Shown: one piece after another, positions 1 to 37,869 of the stretch
Numbering within the stretch: position 1 is the stretch's first letter
How the letters are laid out: every line of letters starts with the position of its first letter
Notes under the pieces: model-generated
The model's database searches: none
What the model saw: only the letters and a program-made list of their open reading frames with translations
Told to the model about the DNA's origin: nothing
Source: Ciona savignyi
Lineage: Eukaryota; Chordata; Ascidiacea; Phlebobranchia; Cionidae
Length of the DNA stretch: 64,000 bases
Assembly: GCA_000149265.1 (NCBI GenBank)
Contig: CH003061.1
Coordinates: 267,012 to 331,011 of the forward strand
Reading direction: 5' to 3'
Position numbers and translations under genes: made by a program

Positions 1-2092
1 TTGAGATGAAACAGCTTTGATATATCTAAATCGACGATTTGTTGTAGTAAGTGCATGAAAATTGGTAGATGGTTGGGTAACACACTTGTTAACTTATATC
101 CAAATAAGAAACCTTATATTCCGATTACTTTTCTAACGCGCGCCACTAACGCACTCATACCACGTCCAATTCTCAATATGTTCGCTTTTGGTAGAGTTAA
201 AATAGCTTTGATATATCTAAATCGACGATTTGTTGTAGTAAGTGCATAAAAATTGGTACATGGTTGGGTAACACACGTTTAAACTTGTAAACGAAAAATT
301 AACCCTATATTCCGTTTACTTTTCTAACGCGCGCCACTAACGCACTCATACCAAGTCAAATTAACAATATGTTCGCTACGGGTTGAGATGAAACAGCTTT
401 GATATATCTAAATCGACGATTTGTTGTAGTAAGTGCATGAAAATTGGTAGATGATTGGGTAACACACCTTTAATGTTGTATACCGAAAAATAAACCCTAT
501 ATTGCGTTTACTTTTCTAACGCGCGCCAATAACGAACTCATATCAAGTCAAATTCTCAATATGTTCGATTTGGGTAGAGATGAAACATCTTTGATATATC
601 TTAATCAACAATTTGTTGTAGTAACTGCATGGAAATTGGTAGATCGTTGGGTAACACACTTGTATCCATAAAAAGAACCCTATATTCCGATTACTTTTCT
701 AACGCGCGCCACTAACGCACTCATACCAAGTCAAATTAACAATATGTTCGCTACGGGTTGAGATGAAACAGCTTTGATATATCTAAATTCACGATTTGTT
801 GTAGTAAGTATATAAAAATTTGTAGATGATTGGCTAACACACTTGTAAACCTATATCCAAAAAATGAACCTTATATTCCGTTTACTTTTCTAACGCGCGC
901 CACCAGCGCACTCATATCACGTCACATTATCAATATGTTCGCTTTGGGTTGAGATGAAACAGCTTTGATATATCTAAATCGACGATTTGTTGTAGCAAGT
1001 GCATGGAAATTGGTAGATGGGTTGGGTAACACACTTGTAAACCTATATCCAAAAAATGAACCCCCATATTCCGTTTACTTTTCTAACGCGCGCCACTAAC
1101 GCACTCATACCACGTTAAATTATCAATATCTTCGCTTTGGGATGAGATGAAACATCTTTGATATATCTTAATCGACGATTTGTTGTAGTAAGTGCATGAA
1201 ACTTGGTAGATGATTGGGTAACACAATTGTAAATTTATATCCAAAAATAGGGACCTTATATTTCCTTTACTTTTCTAACGCGCGCCACCCTAGACTTATA
1301 TCACGTCAAATTATTAATATGTTCGCTTTGGGTTAAGGTGAAACATCTTTGATATATCTGAATCAACAATTTGTTGTAGTAACTGCATGGAAATTGATAG
1401 ATGATTGGGTAACACACTTGTAGACTTTTATCCCAAAAATTAACCCTATATTCCTTATTGTTAAGATTAAACATCTTTGACATACCTAAATTGACGTTAA
1501 GTGCATGAAAATTGGTAGATGATTGGGTAAAACACTTGTAAACCTGTATTCAAAAATTCAACCCTATATTCCGTTTACTTTTCTATCGCGCGCCACTAAC
1601 GGACTTATATTATGTCAAATTCTCAATACGTTCGCTTTGGGTTGAAATGAAACGACTTTGATATACCTAAATCAACGATTTCTTGTATTGATTTCATGAA
1701 AATTGGTCGATGGTTGGTTAACACACTTGTAAACTTGTATCCAAAAAATTAACCTTTTATTCCGTTTACTTTTCTAACGCGCGCCACTAACGCACTCATA
1801 CTATGTCAAATTCGCAATGTTCGCTTTGGGTTGGGATGAAACATCTTTGATATATATATAAAACGACGATTTTCTGTAGTAATTAAATGAAAATTTGTAG
1901 ATGATTGGGTAACACACTTGTAAACTTATATCCAAAAAATGAATCCTATATTCCGTTTACTTTTCTAACGCGCGCCACCAAAGCACTCATACCACGTCTA
2001 ATTAGCAATATGTTCGTTTTGGGTAGAGATGAAACATCTTTGATATATCTAAATGGACAATTAGTTGCAGTAAGTACATGTAAATTGGTAGA
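1..2092. repeat. Tandem satellite, unit about 191 bp, about 11 units
   Basis: The same block recurs head to tail. The shared word CTTTGATATAT, or a one-base variant, falls near 15, 206, 397, 589, 772, 963, 1156, 1347, 1475, 1656, 1845 and 2038. Spacings are therefore mostly 181-193 bp, with one shortened unit of about 128 bp. Each unit also carries TTTTCTAACGCGCGCCAC. Units differ by scattered substitutions and small indels. The array runs off the left edge of the window, so its true length is unknown. Short open frames inside it are by-products of the repeat and are not genes. Confidence 0.97.
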
Positions 2093-2535
2093 CAGTCCCG
2101 GTGCTAGGAACCGCGGGGCCCAATTAGAAATGTGATGGCGGGGCCCCTACTCTTCATAGCCAAATTGATGGGTGTTTATATATCATACATACCAGTACAT
2201 ACAAACTACAAAAATAGACATTTAATACTTGCTATAAAACAAATTAAAGGTAATGTGGATGCTTTTTTACGATATATTGTTTTACTTCCAAACATATATA
2301 TTGTTTAGCAACAATATTCATTATGACGTAACAGGCAGACACAAAATTTAAATTTGACGTATTACGATGCATAACAAATTGATATTATGAGAAAGAATGT
2401 TATTTCACTTTTTATTTTACGTTTCAGTAGTATTTTAAACCTCGTAATGCAGAAAGACCCCGCTAGCGCGGGGCCCCTTCAAGGTGCGGGGCCCAATTTG
2501 ATCTAATCGGTCAAATCGGCCTAAAACCGGCCCTG
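2093..2535. mobile_element. Non-autonomous hAT-like DNA element
   Basis: The left end begins CAGTCCCGGTGCTAGG and the right end, read on the other strand, begins CAGGGCCGGTTTTAGG, an imperfect terminal inverted repeat. Both ends carry GGGGCCC tracts. CAG termini with GC-rich subterminal repeats are typical of hAT elements. The interior is AT-rich and has no transposase frame. I could not find a convincing 8-bp target duplication, so the exact ends or the class could be off. It sits exactly where the satellite array stops. Confidence 0.65.
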
Positions 2536-3108
2536 TGTGCACGTTTTACTAAATGTGGGAGATTTAGTGGAAAAACTATGTTAGAATTTAAGTAGAGAAA
2601 ATACAAAGGCCCGTACGAGGTGATAATTACGTAACAAGTAATAATACGTGAGTGTAAGAAAAATTCAAACGCAAAAATAAACGACGTAAAAAACACAAAA
2701 TATTTTAGACATAAAATAAATTAAAACAAATATATTTTATACGAATGCTACAAACTGATCGATTGTCAATTAATTAAATTAATATAGAAAGATAGGCCTA
2801 TAGCCAGACGTGTCTGCTAAAACTAATAAATAATTAAAAAAAATCTGCAAATTACATAAAAATTTAAATCAACATCAATATACCACGCTTAAGTTAATTT
2901 ATCCTTGGTCGTATCTCATTTGAACGAAGTTTTTCTTAAGGTGATTCCCCAGGTTATTTAAGTTTCATTCAAACTCAAATCCTGCAACTCTGAAATATCG
3001 TATCACGTCGCATGGATGTGGTTCGATGCAATTATATTACATCATAGTTGCTTCTCTTATAATTTGTAGTACTTGTTATTTGTAGTACGACATAAACGTG
3101 TGTTTAAA
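2536..3108. other. AT-rich upstream region of FBH1
   Basis: About 570 bases between the hAT-like element and the FBH1 start codon. No open frame is worth calling. The promoter of FBH1 should lie here, but no TATA box or other site stands out. TTATTTGTAG at about 3075-3084 could act as an acceptor for spliced-leader trans-splicing, which tunicates use, but this is only a possibility. Confidence 0.4.
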
Positions 3109-27079
<23,971 letters not shown>

Positions 27080-27273
27080 ATTATTTATTTGTTCAGTCCG
27101 ATATCTACAAATATATAAACCATGGTCACCCGGTAGATACCTTTGTAAAACACACATAGCTACCAGATATGTTAATTAAACTTTTTTTTACCGTGCCCAC
27201 TTCCGATCCCATGCTCCTCACCAGGACCGTTTTTTGTATAAGAGTATGTAAATGTATCGGTCGCGTTATGTTA

Positions 27274-27279
27274 AATAAA
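27274..27279 (+). terminator. FBH1: Candidate polyadenylation signal of FBH1
   Basis: AATAAA lies 195 bases past the FBH1 stop codon, the nearest canonical hexamer on that strand that I found. The assignment is by position only. Confidence 0.4.
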
Positions 27280-28619
27280 CTTTTATTCCAGACGAAGGAC
27301 CGGTCGTGTTCGGACAACAAGTGGCGGAATGGTTTGCGTAGTTTCAACCTGCCCAACAGAGTACATGTTATGCAGTCAATGGCCCAGTACAAAGCTAGTA
27401 TGGACGCACTGCCAATATGCCAAATATCCATAGCTTATACAATGGTCCGAAGCACATTTTATTGTTGTGAATATTTAGGCTTTAAGTGGTTTGATGATTG
27501 TGGTACAAAACTCCAATACAGACTTGCTAAGTGAGATTAACCTACATTTTACTGCCATGTGTTTTTTAATGCACACTAAACGCTAGGCGTTCAAAACTAT
27601 CAAGTGTTCAATACGTCATCTATATTAAGATTCGGGAATCCACGCCGTATCATTCCATTGCTTCCCGTGGTTTCTCCGGTTACAATTCCCCTGTTCCTGT
27701 AATTATGATACTTTTACTGCAATTATTTGTTGTTTGTTTTGTCATTAGCATCTCGTGTATAAGTTGAACTTTGTAATGTCAAAATGGCCGAAGTTCAAGT
27801 TCGTGACCCACACTTGGCATTACAACCCTGATGGTATCATCCCGACTGTATCAAAATCAAAGTTATAATCCAAAATGCGTTGTACACTAAACTCGTATAA
27901 ACTCCAGTATCGGGACTTAAACAAGACTGATTCCAAACTACCGTAATACAAACAAAAAAAAACAACATATGACCGTGGAACTTTTATTTTTAAATATTTC
28001 ACACTAAAACTCTTCAATTTTCATGACCTGCACTTTCTTCTTTCGCAGTGAAAATATCGAATTCTTACTTATCATGTCATGTCAGGCGAGATTCGTTTTT
28101 ATAACGTTGTATTAAACAAGCAGCAATGTTATATATGCACCACGTATAATACAAGGTATTTGCACTATTCTCCGTGTAGTAAGGATCAATTTAGTAAGAA
28201 AAACATTACATTGTAGTGAGTTAACTTTGGAATATTAAAAAACACAAAGTTTTCGACAATTTAATCAAATCTTCATTTTGATGTTCTCATGGTCGGATTG
28301 CTTGTGCTGTCAGTTCATTTCGTAAGACTGCTGCCAGAACTGAAAGTAAAAATAGATCTACAAAACAATTGCTTAGTAAAATTAGGCAATCGGAAAAGTA
28401 TCCACTAAATGTTGGGGAGGGAATATTGGACTGCTAGAATAAGGGTAAAAATGCTGGGGTGAAGGTTTGGCTCATAGTTAGTTTCCTACGTTTAAGGTCC
28501 CATTTACAACCCACGTGGTCAAAACCAAGTTTCCACGAGCATTATAGTGTGCGGATACATTGCTATTCCATGGTTGGGGTGTTTATTTTAGTGTTTGTAT
28601 AATAATACACCTGTCGGTT

Positions 28620-29292
28620 AACTTAAGTCTGACCGTAAGCTAAAACGTGCTGGGATTAAAACCAGAACCTGCTTATTTGATTGGCTGTGGCCTTGTGCGG
28701 GGCTTTAGTGTGAGTTTCCTGAAGCCAGTAAATTAATGGATTAAACAAAAATACAATGTTTCCATTGAAATAACGCATTGAAATTAAAAATAATACAGGT
28801 ATGAAAGAAAACTGCTCAATAAAAGTATGAAAAATGCTAAGCCTACCCGAGCCCTTACGCCCTAATATTTATCTTGAAGTGCAGTTTTTTTTCTTTCCTT
28901 CCTTTTATTTGTCCAAGTACAATACTAAAGGGACGAAAGAAGCAAAACTGCTTACTAAATGTATAGAAAGTATTATCACCCTGTCTATATGTCTTAACCC
29001 TTTCACTAAACTGAACTCTTACTTCAGTTGTAAAATTAAAATAAATACCCCAATATTTGTTACCCTTCTCGCAGAACTAATAATTCTAGCTGATCGGTTG
29101 TGTTTTTTTGGGGGAAGGTAGGCCTATTGCCTGAACCCAGTTAAATGGTTTTAACAAATAAATGAACGCCTATTAAACACAACACACTACATAGTTCCGG
29201 TAACTCAACAGTTGGCTCGAGGTAATCTTACGAACGCCCTTTACGTTTTCCCATTCACGAGGATAAAAATGAATATCATATGTTATCCTAGT
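28620..29292 (+). repeat. Two SINE remnants with unrelated sequence between
   Basis: At about 28620-28760 lies a decayed head (GGGATTAAAACCAGAACC, then TTAATGGATTAAAC). At about 29122-29292 lies a body and tail (AACACACTACATAGTTCCGGTAAC, then TTTTCCCATTCACGAGGATAAAAATGAATATC). They may be one copy split by an insertion of about 360 bp, or two separate copies. Confidence 0.6.
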
Positions 29293-29879
29293 GAGCAGTT
29301 TTCTTCCTTCCTTTTTTAGTTTTTACCCATTAAAATAGCTTTAATAACCAAACTGGCAATTAAGTGGTGTATGACTATAGTTCGTGTGTCGTTATTTAAC
29401 CTCCACTAGAACAAGGTGAACAACCTAACCGATTGCCAACCGTACTGGCAACACACAACAGCAATGTATACACGTTCTATAGACCACCTCTATAGACCAT
29501 ACCATGGTAAACGTTGTTCCAAACCACCACTGTCTTTGAGTAAAACCTGGCGCGCGAATCGAACAGCGCATGCCTTGTTCTACATCAGTGTCAGTGGCCG
29601 AATATATTTGTTTACGGCGGGTTAACCTGAGCGACTATTGGATGGTTATTTTATGTTGATGGTGGACGAATGCGAAAAACGACCATCAAAGACGTTGATT
29701 ATAAAACTGGTAGGAAAAGCAACGAAACTGACTGAACAACCTAGTTTAAGGGAACCTGATTGTTGTGATAAGAAAATAGAATTTAATTTTATTTGGTGTT
29801 TTTACTTCTTAAAGGGTACGTTCCCGAATAAATGTAGAGATAAAACACTCGACATGGTGGAATAGTTCGTTAAAATCTA

Positions 29880-30100
29880 CCGGTTAGTCTGGTGGTTTAG
29901 TGCGACGCGTTTTAACCGAAAGGTTAAAGGGTTGAAACTGGTCGCTAGCTAGCCGGTTGTGTCCTGTGTATCATATACAACACACTACAATAGCTCCGGT
30001 AACCGGACGGTGGGCGCGAGATGATCGGACGATTGCACGTGTGTTAACCCCCTTGGTTTTCCCATTCACGGGGATAAACATGAATATCCTATCCTAAAAA
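29880..30100 (+). repeat. SINE with internal deletion
   Basis: Well preserved head (GGTTAGTCTGGTGGTTTAGTGCGACGC, GGTCGCTAGCTAGCCGGTTGTGTCC), then a jump over the middle directly to TATCATATACAACACACTAC, body and tail GGGGATAAACATGAATATCCTATCCTA. About 80 bp of the middle is missing. Confidence 0.88.
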
Positions 30101-33100
30101 GCGGCGTTTTCATATCTAAGTTGCCAGCGCGGTAAGTTTAGGGTTTGTTATAAGTTTGTACAAATTATTTAAAGTCCGTAAATCAGACAAGGTAACGGCC
30201 AATTGCATTAGTCAGATACACAACCTCCAAGTTTTAATACTGGCATCATGTTTAAGTGCACTCTATCCTACCACCTTCGGAGCGGGTGGGGCGAGCTGGG
30301 AAATCGGTGAAACTCGGTTTGTTTAGTTGGATTCGATGTTACTGATATTTGTATTAATTACCTCCCACACAAAGTGAGCATGCCACGTGCAATTGCTACA
30401 TGTCATTGACAACGGAAAATTTTGCAAACTTCGGCAATTAGTTTTATTCTTTCCAAGGGGTTTGGTCGAAACTTTAGCTATTAGCTTCTTAAGGTGACAA
30501 TAAGTTGCGAAAGATGTAAAAACGTTTTAGGTGCGCTATGGCCCTGGATAGCGTGAGCTGGTTTGTAATTGAAATCAAATTAAAAAAATGTTTTATTTTT
30601 TATTATTTATATATTTTTATTCGTCTATGAAGCAGCAAACAAAGTGAGAGACCATGTGGCCTTTAGCTACCCGTCGATACAATGTGTATGTTACAAGTTC
30701 AACTTTTTTTTCAATTTTATCACTTTCATACCAAGTTCCATTTTAAACGTCTCAACCATAATATGGCTATTTCAGCTGTACGGTTTTCAAGATGTTATCT
30801 TTGAAACCAGTTGTGTACCATGTTCCGGGTGCAGCTAAAGGCTATATCATTTGCTTTTCGGAAAGCTATAATATTTTTGTGGTTTTTGTGGGGTACCCAA
30901 GGTTCTATACTTGCATTCTGCTTAATACTCTACATAAAGGAATTTATATGATTAACCAAGTATTTAGTACTAAACTACGCGCTGATGATACAGTGTTGAT
31001 TTTGTCCAGAAGCAATATATTGCAAGTTTAAAATAATTGTATTAATGGATTAGATAAAGGCAGATAAAGGCCCAAGGAAGAATATGCCTTTGTTGAACTT
31101 CTATAAGACTAGACATATGGTAATAAGCTAATCCAAGCTTTAAAATAAATAAATTTTCATAAGAAAACTACAGTGATGATATATGCCACACTGGACTTGT
31201 ATTATATACAACAAAATTCTGAAATATTGTAGAAAATACAAATGAACCTAGATATTAATACATTGGGGTATTATACTTTAGATTTATATATTCTTACTTG
31301 CAATTATTTGTTGGGGTGATATCCATAATTTAGCGCTTCAGTCGCTAAATGTGTTTCGTATTAACATTTAAAAATGATAACCTTTGGTGACATGAGAAGT
31401 AATACATAATACCTTAAAAATGTAGGTGCGTTAAGAATTAAATTACATAAAACCTACAAATAGCATTTATGCACTAAACTTACAGCATTAAAATAAAATA
31501 TTTTTATGTTTATCGTTTCAATAAATGTTGTTAATTTGCAGTTAGTAATTTGTTCACTAAATAAATATAATGAATTGCTGAGCTGACTATTTTGTTTAAC
31601 TTTCATTACGTTTTCTAAATAACGACTCCCTTGCCTTATTATGTTACTCAAGGATGTGTATATGACTTTTTTAAATGAAAAATAGAGAGTGGACCTTGAG
31701 TAGTTAGTAAACTATAAACGAAATCCATTTTGATTTCTTGATTATACCTTTACAGCAGATGACAACTACTTACCATTTACAGATTTTCCGTTAAAAAAAA
31801 TAAGAGTAGCGCACAACACAGGGCGCATGTTATTTAAAAAAGTACTTTAACTTCTGTCAAACAACAATTGTTTTTTATTACTTCTGTCAAACATTCCTTT
31901 CCTTTTATTTTAGGGAGAGAAACCAAATCTAAATATGCTGAATATCGACCACACGGTGTCACAATTGAACAGCACAGCAGGTTATGGGGACACCTGCATG
32001 CCTGCACAACGTGCGACACCGTGTGGCAGAAATTGTGTTCCGACCTAACCATATTTTGTTTCAAGGATAAATATGGACTTTCTGTTGTGCATCGACGGCT
32101 CAGGCAGATATCAGATCACAAAAAAATCATAAAAAATACTTGTACAATATCCAATAGGTATGACTTTGATTCACTGTACACAAACCAGTAGCGGGGGGTG
32201 GCCAATGACAACCAGTATATTCAAATTAGTTCACCTCGGTGACGTGTAGCGCATGTTCGGCGACCCTTGAAATTCCAGCGCTTTGTCCCAACGTCACTTC
32301 TTTTTCAAAGCAAAGAGAGCGAGCAACACACGAACTATTAATAGCCCGGACTCGCCCAAGGTACTTTACGTCGCGCAATGACGAATTCCTCTTTCGTTAC
32401 GACAACTTTATTTGTATATTTCCATTAATTCCCGGCTGATGGGCGGGCAGACCATAACTTGCACCACATCAACGTAAGATGTGGTGTCCGTTGTTTCACC
32501 ATTTTAAGACAAATCTACCAATAACTTCAATTTAGCTCGTGTATCAACCGTTCGACAGTGGCACAACGTCTGCGGGTTCGCCCACGCACATATTCGAAAT
32601 AGCCGCGAGTGAAATCGGTCCCAAACCTGTGTTTGTGAGAGTAAGCGCGGGCATACCCGGATGTGATGGCGACATGCCTGAACTGCATGCCTGCACCACA
32701 TCTGTACACAACCCGGCTTCGTGTATTAGGTGATAAATACAGGATCTATGTACTGCCCGTGTCTTTACCGACAATGAGGAATGATATTGTAAAAACTGAC
32801 GATGATATTCAATCAGACGTCAACGTTTTTTTGATAAATATATTTCGTGCGATGCGTTGCGACACTGTGGAAGACCTCATTGGCGCCCCAAACCTTGTAA
32901 TTTAGTAAACATAGAATCAAGTTTCGTTTCCTGAACATTGGTTGTTTTATGACTCACTGGCTCGATGTCACGTGACACGTGTATTTGTACATTTATGCAC
33001 GTGCCTGCACAACATTCGATACTGTGACGTCACACAATGATATTGATGACAACTATTTCTTGCCAAATTTAAAGGAAACAAAATGTGTTTTTGCTAACCG

Positions 33101-36100
33101 ACATTCTTTCTTCTTTCATGTCTAAGGTTAATACGTTTCAATTCTTGGGAGGTAGCCATCAAAATGCTATTTCAGTGAAAAGAGTTTTGATAACAATCTC
33201 CCGTGAACTGCACGTTATGAAATGCTGAATCACGGTTATCCAGCATCATTTAACTAAGCCCATACTATAAATAGATTTAGACTGATAAATCTTAGAATAA
33301 TGTAAGTGGTTATTACGTAAGAGTATGCACACGTGTATTAATACTAGAATATTATTGTTAAGCAAGTCTGTTATTCTATAAAATCGTTACTAAAACTAAA
33401 TTATCGTTTTTGTAAACCTGTACATTGTAACAAAAACACTTGGTGTATATAGTCATACCAGTACTAGACTGCCGCGATATCTCTGTAAATAACCTTCTAC
33501 ACTGCCAGACAAATCAAATAGAATACAAGTGTAACCGTCCATGGACCTTGGCTTGCACTTGTTCTGATAAGTTCCTTTTTCGACTTGCTGCGAATGCTAT
33601 TTTTGTTTCTTTATTTAAGCTGGTAGTTCATAACCACATGTTACATACTGCGCTCTGTTACAGACAGCCAACTTCTAAACAACCAACTTCGAAAGGCCAT
33701 TTCTCTTATACCTTTCCTTTTATCAACTAGGGAGATTCCCTGATGACGCGCATTACGACTGATGGTGTAAGACCGTCACGTGACCAAGTCGCGTGACTCT
33801 TACGTCATTTTGCTGTTAAGTTCCTGTTACGAATTCCCGCCTCCGCGTTTACAGCGATTACTGGTAGTTAAAATCTTAAGTTAACTACTCTTTTTAGGAA
33901 ATTTGTACAATTTAACTGTTTAAACATATTTACGCCAACATCATATACATCTTTGTACGGTATTCACAATACTTCATAAAGAAAACGAACTTATACTATA
34001 TGCAAATATTATATTCGGTTGCCCCGCAGGAACCGAATGGTATGTTTGTTCGGTGTAATGTTATGGGAAGGTTATTGTACATTGATTTATTGTTATAAAT
34101 GGAACCTTTCATTTTATTATGTAGGGCAAAGGCTATAGCCTATATATCACAGTTTTAATAGCAAACCATTACCAACATAACTATTAAGACCCTTATTCGT
34201 GAAAATATATGCATTGTAAAAATCCAATTGTGGACTATATTAGTTGTTAGCTGGTATCGAGACGCGCCCTTATATTTTAAACCAATGGAAAATTACTGAT
34301 AGTTTTCCACTTAACCAGCAGAGAAATTAAGAAAAACTACGATTCTTAATTGGTGTTCAAAGCGATATATAATTGGAAAATGGCCATTTTCTGTATACAC
34401 TCTACAAAATAAAAACTAAACTAATAATAATTAATTGATTGTAGACCTATACTTATCAATCAATGGACGTTTCTCTTTTATTTTTAGAGCCAATATATTA
34501 TTTTAATTTAAAATAGGATATAAAATGTTGATATTTATAAATATATGAAGTAAATAGTAAATATCACCTGCATCGAAAGCAATAATTAAAGAAGGGATTA
34601 AACATTATACTAATCATCAAATACCAAAACATTTGCTGCATCTACGTAGGGAAAAAATACTTGATTTAGTAATCGAATGAAATATAAATAAATTGGCCAT
34701 AGCTTTAGGCCTATTATTAACTTTAAATCAATGTCGAAGTTTACTTAAAAAGAAGAGCAGTTTTTAAAAATCGATCCTGTATATGTGAAACATGGAACCG
34801 CTCCCTTACATTGCTTTAAATACATTAACTCTTGATTTCAAGCACCTTTTACTGTTAAAATAAACAAAAACCTATTATGATAAATATTGTTTTTAGACTG
34901 TTTTTTTCCAGCCTAATGTTAGTACATATGTGGCAGTGTAACTTTAGTTTGTTGGATTAAAATATAACTGTTATGCCTACAAAATGAAACTAATGAGGTA
35001 TAGGCTTGGTTGTAAAAGACCCCAGTTTAGATCTCTGTTGTAGTCTCTATTGTAACAGTCTAAATTGGTATGTTATTACATTTATTTTTTTGTGTATGAA
35101 CACACTTATACACATGTAATACTGCCTTTACTTATGTAAATCTTTAAATTTCTTATTTACCTTTGAATACTCGCTTGGTAATTTCATTGGTGTAAAACAC
35201 TATACAACCTAGTTTCGTCCGGCTATTTGAATACTTAAAGATTATATTATAAAAAAAAGTGTCTACACCCTTTGGTTAGTATAAAAAAATGGGCTTTGAC
35301 GTTAAGCTTCTTATTTGCATGTATACATACTCCACCCCTCCAAGACTGTGTCAAGTACACGGGTGAGTGTAAGTAAAAGCTACAGATTAAACCGTAAAAA
35401 TACACCATAGTTATGTATGAAAATATACATAGCACTCAATAAACACTGTACCTGTGTGTCTTCTGCATATGGTTCCGCTCCGACCTCTCTAAAAGAACGC
35501 GACTGTGAATGGTAAACTTGCGTTTCAAGATAAACTGACTGTTTGTTAGGTGATTTCCGCGGGTTTGAGATACCTTTGTTCGTTTATCGAGAGAGAATTC
35601 TCTCTGTACACGTATCCACGGTACCACTGAGAAAGGGGATTTTTGTCCCACTGTCGGACAAACAACATTGTTCACATTTTTAACTGTAATTCACTTTAGA
35701 CTTTGATACTTAGGAACCTCCTATTCCAAGCAGCTACATACGTTATTCTTACAATATAGATTATAATCAGCATAATAGATCCAAACTCTTTTGGTAAAAA
35801 CTACAACAGTTGCAGTTAAAGTACGCAATGTTGTTGAGATCTGTACTTCATGTTGCGATCTTATTATACGAAAAAAACTATTCTCAAAAAAACACATTCA
35901 GTTTATTTTGACTTAGTGTTTTCCACAAAACCCGACGTGATTGTTTTAATCTTGGCGATTTCTAGGAGTTCAGTCGTCATATCTAGTTTACGTGACGCAA
36001 ATCCAAACCTATAACTTGTATATTCTAATACAAACCAAGTTTAATATTTTGATAACATAGTTTGGTTTTGGTCGTAATTCGGAGTATCGTACGCGACAAA

Positions 36101-37869
36101 TGGAGATGAAGTATCGTTATTTTCCTCTATAGCAACATCTAGCGGATGGATTTTAGTGGAATTGAAATGTTTCATTTAATAAGCAATTATATTTATATCT
36201 TGAACAGGCCTTGAAATGCAAATTACGCATATATAACTTAATGGAAGCTTAATGCCCCTTCTAAAGCCTTTTTATAACACATGTTTTTTATTAATTAATA
36301 TTTTTGTTGTTGCCATGGTAGGACAAATTATTTTTCCTTTAATGCACAGGAGGCACACTCTATATCTCTATGAATGGGAAATCGGAGAAACGGTATAAGA
36401 TCACTTTGTGTTTACAGTCGGGTTATTTGAGCTATATTGTCGCATTCTGTATATGGTTGAAACATTGTCGTTGTTGTGATTATCATTGATACGCTGTCTC
36501 ATATGTTGCAACACTACACCCCTGTATAGTGCTTAATGCCATCCATGAAGTGATGATAGAAATTATAAGTTGGCACTAAAAGGAATCACACTTTTGCATT
36601 ATATTTTGTATTTTAACGTACAAGTGTATTAGTTGGTGCTAATATTTATTCCAATCACATATTTGGTATTTAACATCGCAAACATTATAAGTGTTTGAAG
36701 GTTTTTCTACTTAAACAGTCACTTTCCTTTTTTATACAAAACATGGAAATCAGAATGACGATAATCAAATCAAACGTTTTCTAATAATAATTATATAACG
36801 ACAGTACAATTTTGTCGAATGTTTTCACTACCACTCTATTTTTCCAGCAGTGCTCTTACTTAATAATTTTGTATGATTTTCTAAATTCCACTGCGTAAAG
36901 GGAAATGCGTCGATCGTACCCGTGGTCGACAATCATCTTGGTTTAGAGCAATATAGATTTTGTGTAATATTGTTTTTACTAATTAAGCCCATTTACAACT
37001 ATAACTCTAATACAAAACCACTAGTAACACTTTTTAGGACAGGTTAGAAGCTAATTAAGTTCACTAAAATTAAATATATACATGGTTGCAGAACGTGGAT
37101 GCCACCACATATATCATGCCGAATGAACATATAAATGAAGACATCAAAGCGTACTTTTAGCGTAAAGCTGAAACATGAAACATTTTTGATTTGAATTAGC
37201 TGTCACATAACTGGTGTTGGAAATTCAATACATGTGTTTAAAAAAAGTGTCTATTTCTACTTTTATTAAAACTTCCTTTGCTGTTGTATACATTCAAACA
37301 CCTTTCTATTTTGGTAACTAAGTGATTAGCAAAACCGTTAGGAGAACACAAGTCGGAAATTAAAATAAAATATTTAAAGGAAGTCGTCATATCGGCGCAT
37401 ATGATTCCATTCTTGGTTGTTAGTGCCGGGTGGTGGCCAGAAATGTACAAAATCACCTGTTAAAATTTTTCTTCCAATTTGGGAAGCCGTCGTTTTTAAA
37501 CAACAATCTTTAGTTAAACTTGTGGACACACACAGTTTATTTGAGCTGTATTGTAGCCCAGCAGCGCCAAGTTTCGAAGAACCAAGCCTAACCAGCAGCG
37601 CCAAGTTTCGACCAAACCAAATAGTCATCGAATGCGTATAGTCTGCGCAATTTAGGTGCATTCAGTAGGGCGGTGTTAATTTTGTAGGATTTTACCAGGA
37701 TAACCACATATTAAGTAAAAGCCCAGGTTACAAACCATGACGCTAAGTTATTTAAGTTTTCCTAGGCATTTCAGTGTTCCTTAAGATAATTCCAAATTGG
37801 TATTATATTTTTAGTGAACTGACATCCCAGGTTATTATGTGTCCCATTTGGAAAAATGGGACACATATT

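Larger units (their letters stand above)
27080..37869. other. Gene-free AT-rich region between FBH1 and the 334-bp repeats
   Basis: Nearly 11 kb without a supportable exon on either strand. It holds the SINE remnants near 28.6-30.1 kb and a perfect 12-bp inverted repeat (CCACACGGTGTC at 31949-31960, its complement at 32015-32026). Open frames here are short, lack splice-consistent partners and show no family motif. The stretch lies between FBH1 and a developmental homeobox gene, so distal enhancers of the latter could be here, but nothing in the sequence alone proves it. Confidence 0.6.

Noticed and set aside
31949-32026. 12-bp perfect inverted repeat CCACACGGTGTC as a possible MITE or structured RNA
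   Set aside because: No target duplication, no second copy noticed, and the arms are short for their spacing.
28834-36000. Several frames of 60-107 codons in the gene-free interval
   Set aside because: Composition follows the AT-rich background, there are no conserved motifs, and competing frames exist on both strands.
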